Positions 45,830 through 60,114 of a DNA stretch of 64,000 nt are shown piece by piece. Made by a program: the position numbers and the translations under genes. Source of the DNA: Luzula sylvatica (Eukaryota; Streptophyta; Magnoliopsida; Poales; Juncaceae); NCBI GenBank assembly GCA_946800325.1, contig OX326960.1:33013629-33077628 (forward strand). Reading direction: 5' to 3'. The notes below the pieces were generated by a model that was not told the DNA's origin, searched no databases, and saw only the letters and a program-made list of their open reading frames with translations. The stretch's first letter is position 1. Each line of letters starts with the position of its first letter.

Positions 45830-46640
45830 CGTAGCTAGGGTTTTCTCTTCTCTCCTCCTTCCCCCTTCTTTGTGTGGAAAAAGAGCTTTAAACCTCAAAG
45901 AGAGGGAGAGAGTGAAGAGGGGCGTATATTGAGCTCTTTTATTGTAGTTTCCCTATTTGAAAGGAGCGTTATAAATTATAATTCACACATTTTAATTAGT
46001 GGAAATATCAGGTGCCAAAATTTTGAAATTTAAATTGTCTCCAAGAGGGAAGGAAAAACACAGTCAAGCCGAACTAGCTTTCCTCACTCGCAAACTATTT
46101 ACTCCTTCACTTACTAATGAGGTGACGATTTACTATTTGCTCGATTTAATGTACGTAGAAAGAAGTAAATTTGTAGTGGTGGAAATAGTATTTATCTGTA
46201 GTGGTCAATTATGGAATACTTACGCTCTGCATTACTCATTTACGTATTAGTTACAAATGAGGTGGTAGTGTATAATTGGATACTGAGGAATTAAGTAAAT
46301 AGTCGTAGACATTTTAGGAAGATAAGGAAATAGCTGGAAGACAGCAGGCGTCCCGTACCTTATGTGGGCCCGTACGTATCCGTATTATGTGCTGGCATTT
46401 TTCAAATATGCCTTGCAATATAATTTATTAACATTTATAGTAAATTCAGTAATTCTTTGCAATTAAACTTTTTTCAGGGACCATTTCACACATTTCTTAT
46501 TTCTGAGCGTAGTATAGTAAAATATATCATGTTTATTATAGTAGCAGAATTGATACTAAAAAATACAGAAATAGTCTAAATTTATACAAAAATAGCAAGA
46601 AAATGAAAGCAAAAGTAGTATTAATTAATCTATTTATTTA
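45830..46640. other. Promoter region of the JASON-like gene and 3' flank of the DUF1068 gene
   Basis: The two genes lie head to tail on the minus strand. 45,840-45,920 is a purine/pyrimidine-rich leader (CTTCTCTCCTCCTTCCCCC). No other gene; the 83-codon frame at 45,999-46,250 is not recognised. Confidence 0.45.
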
Positions 46641-47516
46641 CTAGATTTGAGATTTCCATCCTTTTTGTTTAGCTCTGATCTCCCACAGAGAGCTTAATTT
46701 CTTTTGATTGATCAAAGCTTGCTCGGCATTTTCTCGTGTTTGTTCGCACGTGTTCATGCCGGAACTGCACTTGTCGGCTTCTTTTTGGTACTGCGAAGTG
46801 AGCTTCTTCGCCTCGAGCAATGCCACGTCAGATTTCTTCCGAGCCTCGTTCGACTCTTCTTCTCTTAGCTTTAGCTCTTCGGATAGCAAGTCCGTGAAGT
46901 TCTTGTTCATTTCTTCGCTCACTTCTTGATCTTTTTTCGCACAATCTGAATAAAAATGGTTAAGTTACGTGCAATTATGCATGAAATGATCGTCAATTTT
47001 GCAATTAAACCTCAATTCGATCTGAAATTCTTGATTTAACACAATTTTTCTGAAAAATTATGGCAATTATTCCTCAACTAACAATCAATTGTGCACTAGA
47101 CATGGCAGTATGTTAAATAAAGGAAGAAAGAGAAGCATTAGACAACAAAATAGCCAGATGTAGAGGAAACACTAACCAGAGATGGAGAAATTGCTCAATT
47201 CTGCAACAATAAGAAATATAAGCAAAAATGTCAACGAATATGAACAAATATAAGAACAGATCTAGGATCCGAAACAATGAAATAAAAGAAAACGTAAAGA
47301 ATTTAAAAGTCGACCTTGAGGAAGAGAGAGAATAGGTTGAGAAGAGCAATCACAAGAACATTGCGTACAACCAGATGACCGGCCAAGAGCTCCAGCCGCG
47401 TGCCAGTAAAGAGGCCGCCCGACGATGTATCCAGCCAGTCCGATACCGAGAAGAAGAACTATCGCCCTAATCAAGGTCGGGTTGAAACCCGGCATTACAC
47501 TCGATCCGCCGGCCAT
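46641..47516 (-). CDS. DUF1068 Golgi membrane protein (NKS1/ELMO family)
   Basis: Exons 47516-47315, 47200-47177 (a 24-base micro-exon) and 46945-46641 join to 176 residues. A single membrane segment lies at residues ~14-33 (TLIRAIVLLLGIGLAGYIVG), followed by RPLYWHAAGALGRSS, a Cys cluster CTQCSCDCSSQ, ISDCAKKDQEVSEEMNKNF and a charged coiled coil TDLLSEELKLREEE...SQYQKEADKCSSGMNTCEQ. This is DUF1068, the family of Arabidopsis NKS1/ELMO4 and ELMO1, small Golgi proteins that hold homogalacturonan (pectin) synthesis enzymes together; loss weakens cell adhesion. The same role is inferred here. Conserved Cys residues and length match family members. Complete. Confidence 0.9.
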
Positions 47517-49149
47517 TGCCCCGTCGCCCGCCGGTCTGCTAAGATAGAGAGAGACGCGGTTTAGTGAGTGGGAGAGTGAGTGAGTGTGTGAAGTGTTGAA
47601 CGGTAACGTTACCGCCAGACGAAGTGAAGTTTAGTTTTCGCGAACTGAAATGCTACTCCCACATAAGAAATCCACCGAACAAATCCCGAATGGGCTTTTT
47701 ATGTATAAAATTCAAGTGGGTCTCACAGTTATTGATTATTTTTTGTATATAAAATTTAATTTCGGGATTTGATTTGCGAATTGATTCGGGATTTGATTTG
47801 ATTTGAATACAAAAATTAGTTGTCCCCAGATTTAACCAATCTTACTTAACACCTTTAATTAACAATAAACATATAACTAAAAATAAATTAATATGGATTG
47901 AGAATGGTGTAATTCAGACGTATGTTAATGTTAATTATATTATATTATCATCGATAATTAGACAATATGCACACGTTAATTATATATATAATGTAGAGAA
48001 AAGTATGATTTTGGTTCTTCAATTGTCGAATTTTATTGTTTTATCCCCTTCAATTATTATTTTGTTTGTTTGCTTCCTTCAATAATCATTCCTTTTAGTC
48101 TTTCATTCATTAAAAATGACTTGGTTGTTAATAAATGATGTGACTTGATGACTAAATATGTAAATATGTGATGTAAAAAATTATTGAGGAGTAAAAATAT
48201 TGGATTTTTTATGTTGGCTCAAAAAACAAAAATCAATGAGTTAGTTTTAACATTTCATCCATTTTTTGTTTTTTATCTTCAAGAATTCCCTAAAAATTAA
48301 ATTAAATTTTTTTATCCCTACAAAAGTTAACTTTAATATTTTATCCAATTTTTGTTTTTGTCAGAAATATCCTTATTGATTTTTTTTATAAATTTTTTTA
48401 TTAAATATAAATTAATAAAAACATAAATAAATAAAATATGTCATGGTATTATTTTGTAGCACCTCGATCGAGGATGCACCTACCTAGACGATGCACCGAC
48501 GAACTTGTATGATTGCTTTCGATTCTCTACACGGAGAAAACTCTTTTCTCTTTCTCTCTTTCTCTTCGCACTCATTCAACACCTAGATAAGAGTCTCTCA
48601 AATTTCTGGACTGAATTAGACTTCAATTGACTGAATAGTCTGATTAGAGGAGAGAGAGAGAGAAACATCATATATATACTAAAATAAGATAAGGATGGGC
48701 CAAATGTATGTATATCTAATATACACATTTTCAAACATAAAACTGCATACACCATTTTCAGTATTCTGTTGAAACGAAATTGTTAAATCGTTCCACCCGA
48801 CTTCAAACCTTCACGAAAGTTGCAGATAATCATATTATATTTCCAACCCAATTTAGCCCAGCCCAATTGGAGTTCGGATGCGAAAGTTATGACGGTTTTC
48901 CTAACAGTATGTCAAACTGTCGCACCTTTTCGCTATTCCATTAAAACGACACTGATACTTCGCTCAAATGAAATATATTTCTTCATGAAAGTTCTATATA
49001 ATCTCATTATCTATCTAACCCAATTTGAACCATTCAAATTGGAGTCGTTATCTAAAAGTTATGCCACTTTTACTAAAACTATTTCTTATGCCCACGAACG
49101 CGTACGTTCGTTTGTCCTTCTACGTACCATTTTAGCGTTGATCCAAAAC
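47517..49149. other. Promoter of the DUF1068 gene, then repeats
   Basis: 47,530-47,600 holds GAGAGAGAC/GAGTGAGTG repeats in the 5' leader. 48,000-48,430 is AT-rich. From ~48,780 two diverged copies of a ~150-bp phrase (TTCA(C/T)GAAAGTT...CCCAATTT...TTGGAGT...AAAGTTATG) lie in tandem at ~48,810 and ~48,985; such phrases are common in plant LTR retroelement leaders, but no element was delimited. Confidence 0.4.
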
Positions 49150-49772
49150 TGTATTTCCTTCACCGAACCCGAACCCGAAACCGAATGACCCGAACCCGAA
49201 ATCGACCCGAAATCGACCCGAAACCGAATGACCCGGATCCGAAATCAACCCGAAACCGAATGACCCGAAACCCGAACAATCCGAAACCCGAACTAACCCG
49301 AAACCCGAATGACTCGAAACTCACGACCCGAATGACTCGAAATTCACGACCCGAATGACCCGAAAATTAAAATATTATTGTTAAAATTAATATAATATTG
49401 CTAAAATATCTCGGAATCAATAAAATAAATCAGAAATTACCCGAAAATTAAATTTTTGGAAAATTGAATGATTCGAAATCAATTTTTGTGAAATCTGAAT
49501 TATCCGAAAATCAAAATAGTCAAGACTCGAATGTCCCGAAAACCGAAACAACCCGAACCCGAATGACCCGAAAACCGAAACGACCCGGAACCGAATGACC
49601 CGAAAACCGAAACGACCCGGAACCGAATGACCCGAAAACCGAAACGACCCGGAACCGAATGACCCGAAACCTGAAACGACCCGAACCCGAACGAACCGCG
49701 ACCCGATGACCCGAAACCCGAAACGATCCGAACCCGAAATAACCCGACCCGACCCGACCCGCCCGATTGCCA
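49150..49772. repeat. CCGAACCCGAA-type satellite with hAT-like terminus
   Basis: Two clusters (49,156-49,360 and 49,515-49,760) of CCGAAACCGAATGACC units surround an AT-rich middle. The second includes ~26-bp repeats GACCCGGAACCGAATGACCC. The right end is GATTGCCACCTCT (reverse AGAGGTGGCAATC), like other hAT-type ends in the window. The Gly/Arg-rich frames on the minus strand come from the repeat. Confidence 0.75.
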
Positions 49773-50043
49773 CCTCTAATCAAATCCCGTCAAATATTAA
49801 TCTCCAAATTATCAAATTACATTTGAATTAACTTGTGGAAAGAGATAGAAACATGATCAAATTACATTTTTAAAAGAGTAACGGGTTTTCAAACCCCGTC
49901 ACATGCAATTCATATTTGTCGTGCACAAATTATACTTGTCGTTATACTTGTCATGTATATTTTTGTATGTATATTATATTCCATGTATATAGTTGCATGC
50001 ATGTATTATATTTCATGTATATTATAAAACTATATTATAGAAC

Positions 50044-50300
50044 GTGAATGTATATTGTTATCAATTATTCGTATCGAATAACATATTCGTATTCAAAATA
50101 CGATACGGAATATCGTATTCGTACGTATATGTATTTCTATCCGATATCAAATATCGGATATCAAACATCGAATATCAATTTCTATATGTATTTGTATCCA
50201 AATCGGATATCGGATACCGTATTCGTATGTGTATTTGTATCCGAAATTAGATATCAGATTCCGTATTCGTATATGCATGGATATCCGAAATCGAATATCT
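50044..50300. repeat. CGTATTCGTATCCGATATCG-type repeat
   Basis: About ten loose copies of ATATCGGATA / CGTATTCGTATC in both orientations, each close to palindromic. Similar arrays are at 27.3 kb and 55.3 kb. Frames through it are low complexity. Confidence 0.7.
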
Positions 50301-50589
50301 TATTTTTAATTTTGTATTGTTATTTGAATGTTTTAGAAGAATTGAGTTGTTGCTTCTTTATTAAATTCGAGATTGTTAGAATTCTTTTTTATTTCTCTTT
50401 CTGAAAAAGTTCGATGTTTCTTTTCACAAGGAAGAGAGAGAAACATGAGAGATGAAAAAAAATTCAAATAAAAGGATGGTGAAAGGATAAGATCAGGGCT
50501 AGAAGAAAATATTTATTGTTATTGTGTTAATTGTAATTTAAAAAGTGGGAAATTCTTCGAAACCCCTATAAAAAATTTCATAACTTTTA

Positions 50590-52300
<1,711 letters not shown>

Positions 52301-52980
52301 GAATTTCTTAATTTTTTATTCCTACTAGTGTAATCTTTAACTTTCCAACAAAATTAATTTTTTTTTGATGAAAATACTCTCAAAAATTTATTTTATTATT
52401 TGAATTTATTCTATAAACTAATAAATAATAATATTTTATAATATAATATTCATAATATTATATTATGATACTTATGATATTATTCTATAATTTATTATAT
52501 AAAAAATATAAATGTAATATGAAATATATTTACTTAATAAAATAATACTTCATTATAAATAGGAAAACAAAATATTGGAAATCGTCCTTTTCTCTCACGG
52601 TGGATACGAGTAGAGGAGTTCGCATTTTGTGGCTCTTCGTTTGTGATCAAACTGGAGAAGTAAAGGAGTGAAAAGCTGTGGAAGCGTGTGGACATGGGAC
52701 GCACGAAGACAACCGAAGGCGTGTCAAGACGGTGGGAGACGTGTGGTATGGGACACACGGGCTACTCACCAACGTGACACCGAACAAAAGAAGGATGCGA
52801 GCGATCAACCCGTCGTGCGTGATCAATTTCACGCTGGTAATCGTCTATCCTATTTTGCATCGTACCCTCGATATCGAAGCGTGATCTCGGGATTTGGGAA
52901 CCGGACCGGGCCTTCATATCCGCTGCGCGGGTCCGGGAACGTGATAATTCCCTTCATTCGGGTCGTTGACTTTTCAATAT
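52301..52980. other. Intergenic; GC-richer patch at 52,590-52,950
   Basis: The patch stands out by higher GC and overlapping frames on both strands (up to 137 codons running into the satellite), with repeated GTGTGG(A/T)(C/A)ATGGGAC phrases. No recognised protein; may be part of the satellite-bearing element that follows. Confidence 0.35.
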
Positions 52981-53085
52981 TTTCGGGTCGGGTCGGGTCG
53001 GGTCGGGTCGGGTCGGGTCGGGTTCGGGTTCGGGCGGGTCGGGTCATTTTTTCGGGTCGGGTCAGATTTTGCCAGCTCTAGATTT
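52981..53085. repeat. (GGGTC)n satellite with hAT-like terminus
   Basis: Eight or more GGGTC pentamers (52,985-53,030), then GGTTCGGGTTCGGGCGGGTC, ending TTTTGCCAGCTCTA (reverse TAGAGCTGGCAAAA). Same design as 49,150-49,772. Confidence 0.75.
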
Positions 53086-53289
53086 GATACACCGTTAATT
53101 TTTGCACTGACGGGATTCGGAACATCGCAATTGGGTATTTTCGGAATTAAGTTCAAAACGTAACAATTATATGGGAATAAAGTTACAAAACTTGGTTATG
53201 TAAAAAAAAAGCACAAATAAAAAATATCAACACCTAGAAAATATCGTGGGAATTTTTTTAGTAATTTGTTTTAATGGACATTCACTTTT

Positions 53290-53640
53290 TATATATAACT
53301 TTTTGATATATAGTATTAAAAAAAAGACCATTCGCAAAAGTAGCGGTGGTATGTTCGAATTTGCAGATCTAGCACACTGGTCAAGCAATTTGGCAAAAAA
53401 CTTTATATTCGCCGGACAACTTGGCGAAAGTGTTTAAATACGATTTATTTTCATCCCATAACAAGTGCATATACAAGCAAAAAAATCATTCTAAATATGT
53501 GATATAATATATCACTCATATGAAAAGTAAATTAACTTGTTATTATTAATATTTTTATTATTTATTACTCGTTAAATAAATTATATGCCAAACAATGTAC
53601 GGTATGTAGAATAAATAAATAGATGATAATTTTTTGTCCC
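53290..53640. repeat. Fragment related to the 35.5-kb element
   Basis: TTTTTGATATATAGTATT at ~53,300, TTTGCAGATCTAG(C/T) and TTCGCCGGACAACTTGGCGA match the subterminal pieces of the 35,470-37,176 element. No PMD sequence here. Confidence 0.5.
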
Positions 53641-54700
53641 ACCTAAAGAAAAAGAAGATCCATTTTTCGTTTTTTCTGGGGATTATCCCTCAATATTTTG
53701 TAAATATATAAACTGATATAAATTATACGAGCTAATACATAATTAATTAATTATTAAATATTTATAAAAAAATTTAAATAAAAAAAAATACGAAATATTA
53801 TTTAGTAAAATTATATATTACAAAAATAGAAAGGTATTTTGGTCCAAAATTGTAACACCAAACAAATTTAACTTTAACACTTAGAGGGAAGCATTTGAAA
53901 ATAAAAGTTTGTTTCGAGGGGTTTTTTTTGAAATATCTCAAAAATGATGGGGGTTTAAAATATTGAAAAAAGTGAAGTGTTTTTTTTTTAAGTTTGTTTT
54001 GGGAGCCACAGACCTGGTATTATTTGCATATGTTAAATTAACAAAGTATAAAACTATGGAAATTAGCATGTCCCTTCTAAATTACCCCAAACTAATTGAA
54101 CATATTGACAATTACTGATAAACAAATATTGACGATTAGTAATAAACAAAACAAATACACCATATATGCTAAATTAAAATCATTTCTATATGTCAAGTGG
54201 GGCTGATTTACTTATCTATTGTATATTCGTTTCACATACTCATCTCATGTTTAAATTGAATTAATTTACTCAGTTGTTATATAATTTTATTTAGCATCGG
54301 TTTACTTATCTGTCGTATATTCATTTAATACATACTCATGTGTTAAATTGAATTCATTTACTCAGTTATTATATAACTTCATTTAGCATCAGTTAACACA
54401 TACTCATGTGTTAAATTAAATTCATTTACTCAGTTATTATATAACTTTATTTAACATCAAGTAATAAAATAATAAATAATACAAAAATATGTTTATTAAA
54501 TTTAAATATGACAAAACAGAGGAGTATTTTGGTCCAAATAAATTGTAATACCATGAAATACCTCTGTAAGGGGGGTAATTGAAAAGGAAATCATGTATGT
54601 AAGGTTTTTTTTGGAGTCTCTCAAAAAGTTAAAGACTTTTTTTGCAAATTAAAGAAAAGTTAGGGGGGTTATTTGAAAATTTCCCTATAAAACACACACA
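53641..54700. repeat. MITE remnants and a short tandem repeat
   Basis: 54,480-54,690 is a partial copy of the 33,551-33,837 MITE (TATTTTGGTCCAAATAAATT, GGTAATTGAAAAGGAAA, GGGGGGTTATTTGAAAATTT). 53,820-53,990 is a more decayed relative. 54,210-54,460 has three copies of TTCATTTACTCAGTTATTAT, ATAAC(T/A)T(C/T)ATTTA(G/A)CATC in tandem. Confidence 0.6.
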
Positions 54701-55310
54701 AAGAACCGATAGAATTGACTGAACAATATTCACCGAATTAGTAGAGAATTAGTAGATGGAATAGAATTAATAAAAACTAGTTGCAAAAATAATATCATAA
54801 TAATATGTTACATGGATAATTATAATATAGTTTTATAAAATATAATTAAAACAATAAGAATAATATGAATATTATTATAATATTATATATGTATTTTATA
54901 ATAATGTAATAATATATTTAATAACATTATAATAATGTTAAAGTACATTTAATATTATTATAATAATATATATAATGATATATTAATTAGATGGATATAA
55001 TAATTATAATATTATTATGATATAATCACTTTATAATTACTGATATTATAATACTAAAATTTTAAAATTTTCTAAATAATCAAATAAAAAATGATATTGT
55101 CTAACATATTATACTTTAGACATTCAAATAAACAATGAAATTATTAATTCCAAAAAAAATAATTCCTCAATCTTGTAATCCGATTCCACTCGACTACTTG
55201 TCAAATTACTCTATATATATTTTTTGAAAAAAACCTAAAGTGAGCTTTAATATCTCAAAATAGAAAAAATATATTATATGTAAAGAATGTTTAATTACAT
55301 TACAATTCAC
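54701..55310. other. AT-rich; partial copy of the 50.6-kb element
   Basis: 55,080-55,200 (CTTTAGACATTCAAATAAACA, AATTCCAAAA, CTTGTAATCCGATTCCACTC) aligns with the right end of the 50,590-52,300 element. No gene. Confidence 0.45.
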
Positions 55311-55790
55311 ATACGTCACATGAGCTATGTTGCACGGATACGGACACATGTATCGTATCCGACACGATACGGATACGGGAAATACGACAATTTTTAAAAA
55401 GCATAGGATACGATACGACAATTTATATGATATTTTATTATTTATTTATTATAATTCATATATTTAATATTTTTATATGTTATGTATTTGATGTAAAATA
55501 TATTAAAAGTTAGTTTTTGCATGGATAACTTTTTATTAAGTAAATGTTTGTTATATTTAGTTATTTACTTATATTTATTACTCATTTATTTCGATTTCAA
55601 ATTTTTATTTTTAAGTTTCAAGTACATTTATTTATATGTGTGAAGTATCCGACAAGTATCCGAGAAGTATCTGTTATATTATTGAAATAAAATATTCGGA
55701 TACGCCACGTGGAATATTCGATACGTATCCGACGAGTATACGGCGAGTATCGGTATCTATTAAAATGTATTAGAAATAAATGATAATAAC

Positions 55791-55832
<42 letters not shown>

Positions 55833-55902
55833 TAAATATCTATTTAGAAATAAATAAATAATAATACATAATAAAAATGTTGTAGTAGTAGTAGTAGTAG
55901 TA

Positions 55903-55938
<36 letters not shown>

Positions 55939-55940
55939 TA
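55311..55940. repeat. GATACGGATACGG repeat and AAT/AGT microsatellites
   Basis: 55,328-55,420 has TGTTGCACGGATACGGACAC and CGATACGGATACGGGAA; 55,645-55,760 has repeated AGTATCCGA(C/G)(A/G)AGTAT. (AAT)n lies at 55,788-55,832 and (GTA)n(AAT)n at 55,880-55,935. The phrase ATGTTGC(A/G)CGGATAC recurs at 57,275, marking a dispersed repeat family. Confidence 0.7.
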
Positions 55941-56503
55941 AATTATTGGTATGATTTATTTATGTGAAATAATTATAATATATATGATTAAGAAATGAAT
56001 TTGATAATTATAGAACTTCATAAGAAATAATACAATTCTAAAATATTTTATTCATTTCCTACATCTAATCTTATGATTCTCATCAAACACCTTTTAAACA
56101 TCCTACATTCATAGTTTTTGCATATTTTTGCTATCATAGTTTCCTGCAATTACGAGTTTTCCTGCTATTATACAAAACTGACCTAACAAACACCCTTAAG
56201 TGTTCATTCATCCACCTGATCACCCTAATACAAAAAACTAAACCTCTTTTTTACATAAACTCATTATAAGTCCACGAAAACAAAAAGAACAAAATAAATA
56301 AAATAAAAACACAAAAACATACTGGACTTTTTGTACTTTTTCCTACACTCTTGGTCTTTTCACTTAAAACTAGTTTAGCTTGCATTTAGGGACAGGTTTA
56401 ATAGGAGGTCGGGAAGGGCCATGGTCCCTCTTATCATTTTCGAAAAACAATATATTAATTTAAGGATAAATATATTATCTCTATGAACAAAAATAAATAT
56501 TTT
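55941..56503. other. Intergenic, nothing recognised
   Basis: AT-rich sequence without a supported feature. Confidence 0.35.
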
Positions 56504-56631
56504 TAATGCGTCAATCGAGAGAAAATTAATTTGATTGATTAAATTATTTAATTGAATCAATCCAACTAAGTATTGATTTGAGTGTTAATCAATCAAATTA
56601 ATCCTCATTAATCTTTCTCGATTGACGCATC
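56504..56631. mobile_element. MITE of the GCGTCAATCGAGA family (short copy)
   Basis: AATGCGTCAATCGAGA at the left and TCTCGATTGACGCAT at the right form the ends of a 128-bp fold-back with GATTGATTAAAT / AATCAATCAAATT inside. Same core as the MITE at 28,893-29,090, which has longer arms. Confidence 0.75.
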
Positions 56632-58220
56632 ATCACAACTTTACATTGTTTGCGGGCGCCATATATTAGCTCTAATATAATGATTAAATATATTTTGTCA
56701 TTATTATAATGTAATGTCAAGATTTTTAAATTCTTTAAGTATAACCCCTAATATAACCCCTTGTATTATAAAAAGGGTAATATGGATTTTTTAAATTATT
56801 TATACCTTTTTTAATATGAAGAATTGATAAACAACTTGTAATATAATAACGAAAAAAAAGAATGCTTGCACGATACTACGTTACATTACTAGTTATTAAT
56901 CTATTGTATTGCAGACTCGATACTAGAATTAGATATATTCTAATTCTAATTCTAATTATAATCTTTTGTTTATTTATTGGCAAAAACAAGAGATAATCCG
57001 AATATTAATCTTGGAATAATACATGAACCTGGTCTATATGGATCAGCGCACAAAAGAAATGACGGCTCTGGAATTTCGGTATACCTGAAACAATGAGTCG
57101 TGCTTCCAAGTAAGAATTGATTTGTAATATTTAACTATATGCAGTCCCCATTAAATGCGTAAACCAGAATGGGATTTTTATAAAACAATTCAACATGAAC
57201 GAATCGACAATTACATATTTGTTCATATTTTTACAGTAATATTTAGGCTACCATATTTTATCAATTATCATCTATGTTGCGCGGATACTTCAAAAATCAA
57301 TCCATTGGATCCATAACATATGAATTGTTGTGCTATGCACTCAACAAATTAATTATGAATTTATTGGTTGCAAGATATCATATTAATTCATTTGTTACTT
57401 GTTAATATAAAATTACTTTTGTAGTTAATAACTAACTTGTTGTGTATTTTTGTAGGTGAAGTATTCTTGTTATTAGTTCAATATCACAAATTTATTTTAT
57501 ATAACATATAATTTCATATTAGATTAATTGAAAAACACACATTTTTATAACAACTCGTACGATTTGTGGGTGACCGGTGAGGAAATAAACAATATATTTT
57601 CTTGTCGTTCTCGTTAAAATATTTTCAGGTAGGAGCAAGAAAAAAAATCTAATTATTTTTTCATTGTATTTAATGAATTCGATATTTCGAACAATATTAT
57701 CTGACAACCATTTCTTCACATATTATTATTTTCGAATTCTCTCACAACTATTTTTTTCTAAAAAGTAACATGTAATTACTTCAGCATTAATAATAAGAAC
57801 ATGAGATTTTAATTTTTTTTTGTACTTGATAACAATAACAATATTATAAATTACAATACTAAAAAATATTTGTATGGTTCACACTTTATTATCAGTGAGT
57901 TAATGGATTGAATTACGCATTAATTATGAAATGGATAAAATTTATAAAAAAAATAGTATAAATATTGTTCTAAATATTACAAGGGTGTATACAATGAAAT
58001 TATCCAACAAGAGTGAACCAAGTTCATATAAAAACCCTCCTCACCGTTGACTCAGTAGCCCGCCTTGGCCCCTTTCCACTTCCGCCATTGCCAATAAATC
58101 AAGCTCACAACATTCCTCCATAAATTCAACAAACAGATACTCAAATTCTACTAACAACTACAAATCATACTTGATACATTGATTACGATTCCATTTATTT
58201 GATTAATTTCGGTAAATCAG
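56632..58220 (+). promoter_or_regulatory. Intergenic and promoter of the GT8-like gene
   Basis: Mostly AT-rich; a GATACGG-family fragment lies near 57,270. The last ~200 bases are GC-richer and contain a TATA box TATAAAAA at 58,027 and a CT-rich leader, so transcription probably starts near 58,055-58,060. No other gene. Confidence 0.5.
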
Positions 58221-60114
58221 ATGGCATCTAGTTCATCAGACTCTACTAATTTACACGCCTCAGGGGCGGGTCTGACGCGCAGACCAACCAGTTCGCTGCC
58301 AAACCGGTCGGTGGTGGGTGGGCCACTCAGGCCGGACGTGGAACCGGCACCACGACAAAGACCGGGAATGCAGAAGTTTGCTATCGGAGCAATTTTAGTA
58401 TTGGGCTGTGTGCAGATATTTATGTCTCCTACTCATTTCAGAGACCCTAAGGATCCTCGTCGCAGTTGGCTCCCCGTCGACCCGACTCGTTATGATCCGA
58501 TTGTAAGTGTTTGAAAGAAACTAAATTGGTTTGAATTTACATTGTTAAAATGAAAAAGAAAGAACTAATTTGGTTTGAATTTGAGTAAATTTGTCTCTCT
58601 CTTCGTGTAGACAAATTATAGAGAAAGCACTGTGGAGAAAGTGGCAGAAGTTCCGGGTATACATATCTTTTCTTGGATCGATTGTCTCGATCTTCCTATG
58701 ATCGCAGTGCTCGCTAACTCCACTTTGTCCGCATCAAGGTTCCATTTTCTTTAAAATAGAAGATTTTATACATGGAATTATCACAAACACCTTGTGTGCG
58801 ACTTAATTGGTTAATTGATGAATGTTTATTCACGTGTATTTTTATTTCAGGTACCAAGAGGATGTGTTTTTCCATTTCTTCATACCTCCTGAAGAAGACG
58901 AGAAATTATCATATTACAAGCTAAAAGTAGTAATATCGAATTCAAATATCGAAACAATAAGGTAAAAGATACACTTAATTTTACAATTTTTCAACAATTT
59001 ATTATTTGTATTCTTTTTCGTTGTGCAGTCAAAATAGCGCTAAGGAGAAATTAAGGTTACCGAATCTCGAAGGAGATACTTTGCGAATATTTCTTGACGA
59101 AGTTTCACCTCTTATCGTACCAAAATCACATATTTCTTTAAGCAAATATTTGTGCATACCTCCAGATACCATCATAACAGTAAGTATTGCAAATATATAT
59201 ATACGTATAAATAAAATATAAATACTAATTAATCATTGTTTGTGCAGGGACAAATTGAAGATCTTTTCGGTATTGATTTAGGCAAATACACAATTGGGGC
59301 AGCAGAGAACTGCGAGAAAAAATTGGGCGAATTTGTAAATATCGAGGTTTTGAACGCGATTCAGCGAACCGCTGCCAAAAGTTGGGTCTCCGACAAACCG
59401 TACGACAGAAATGCTTGCATACCCAATTTTAATTTGATTTTAGTTAATCCGAGTAAACTTGATGATAATATTGGAGAAGCCGTTGCATGGTGGACTAACG
59501 TTCTTGATCTACAAATCACAAGGTTTTATTTTTAATTATTTATATACTTATATTTATTTTTTTGACAAATTTACAAAAAAATAGCCGAACAATATGCTTA
59601 AATTGCAAAAAGGCCCATATGTTAACTTTGAGGAGATATATGTATTTACTCTTCTAGAAACTCCAAAATATCATATTTATCCTTCAAATAGTAAAAATAT
59701 GATATTTATTTACCCTTTTAGAAATCTAAATTTAACTTTTAACCCCTTTTAAACTTATAAAATATCAAAAAAATCCAAATTACTAACTTGGTGTTAAATT
59801 TGATAAATGTATCATGGTTTGAAATGAATTTACAAATCTAAATATTATAGTGTTGTTAATGAACTTACTTTCATATATATCTTTTTAGGGTTGATCATAT
59901 AAGAGTGGCAATGGCATTGACTTTATACGGTAAATATCTCACGCTTCCTTCTTCATGGACATTATCAAATTCACGAAACGGTGAAACTAACATTAGTCAA
60001 TATGACGGTCCAAGAAGAGAATGCAAAAATGAAAATAATAATAGATCATTTCGTACCGGCAATAATTGGGAGCGGTACCTTTCATCGAAATCACTTGCCA
60101 TATTATCCCATTAA
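58221..60114 (+). CDS. GT8-like type II membrane protein (galacturonosyltransferase-related, degenerate)
   Basis: Six exons: 58221-58502, 58611-58738, 58851-58961, 59029-59179, 59248-59522 and 59889-60114, all in phase, giving 390 residues. A cytosolic Ser/Pro-rich head is followed by a membrane anchor at residues ~52-68 (KFAIGAILVLGCVQIFM), typical of Golgi glycosyltransferases. The lumenal part has PMIAVLANSTLSASRYQEDV FFHFF, SKYLCIPPDTIITGQIEDLF and AWWTNVLDLQITR, which follow the order of the GT8 fold. The metal-binding Asp-x-Asp loop expected after KYLYLD is CIPPDT here, so it lacks the usual acidic triad and may have lost sugar transfer. Plants have a family of such uncharacterised proteins. 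Convergent with the FAR1-related gene. Family assignment is moderate. Confidence 0.75.

Noticed and set aside
48820..49188. 122-codon plus-strand frame
   Set aside because: Runs over two diverged copies of a dispersed repeat phrase and into the satellite; no domain.
49417..49783. Gly/Arg/Ser-rich frames resembling RGG proteins
   Set aside because: Translation of the CCGAAACCGAATGACC satellite; no gene structure.
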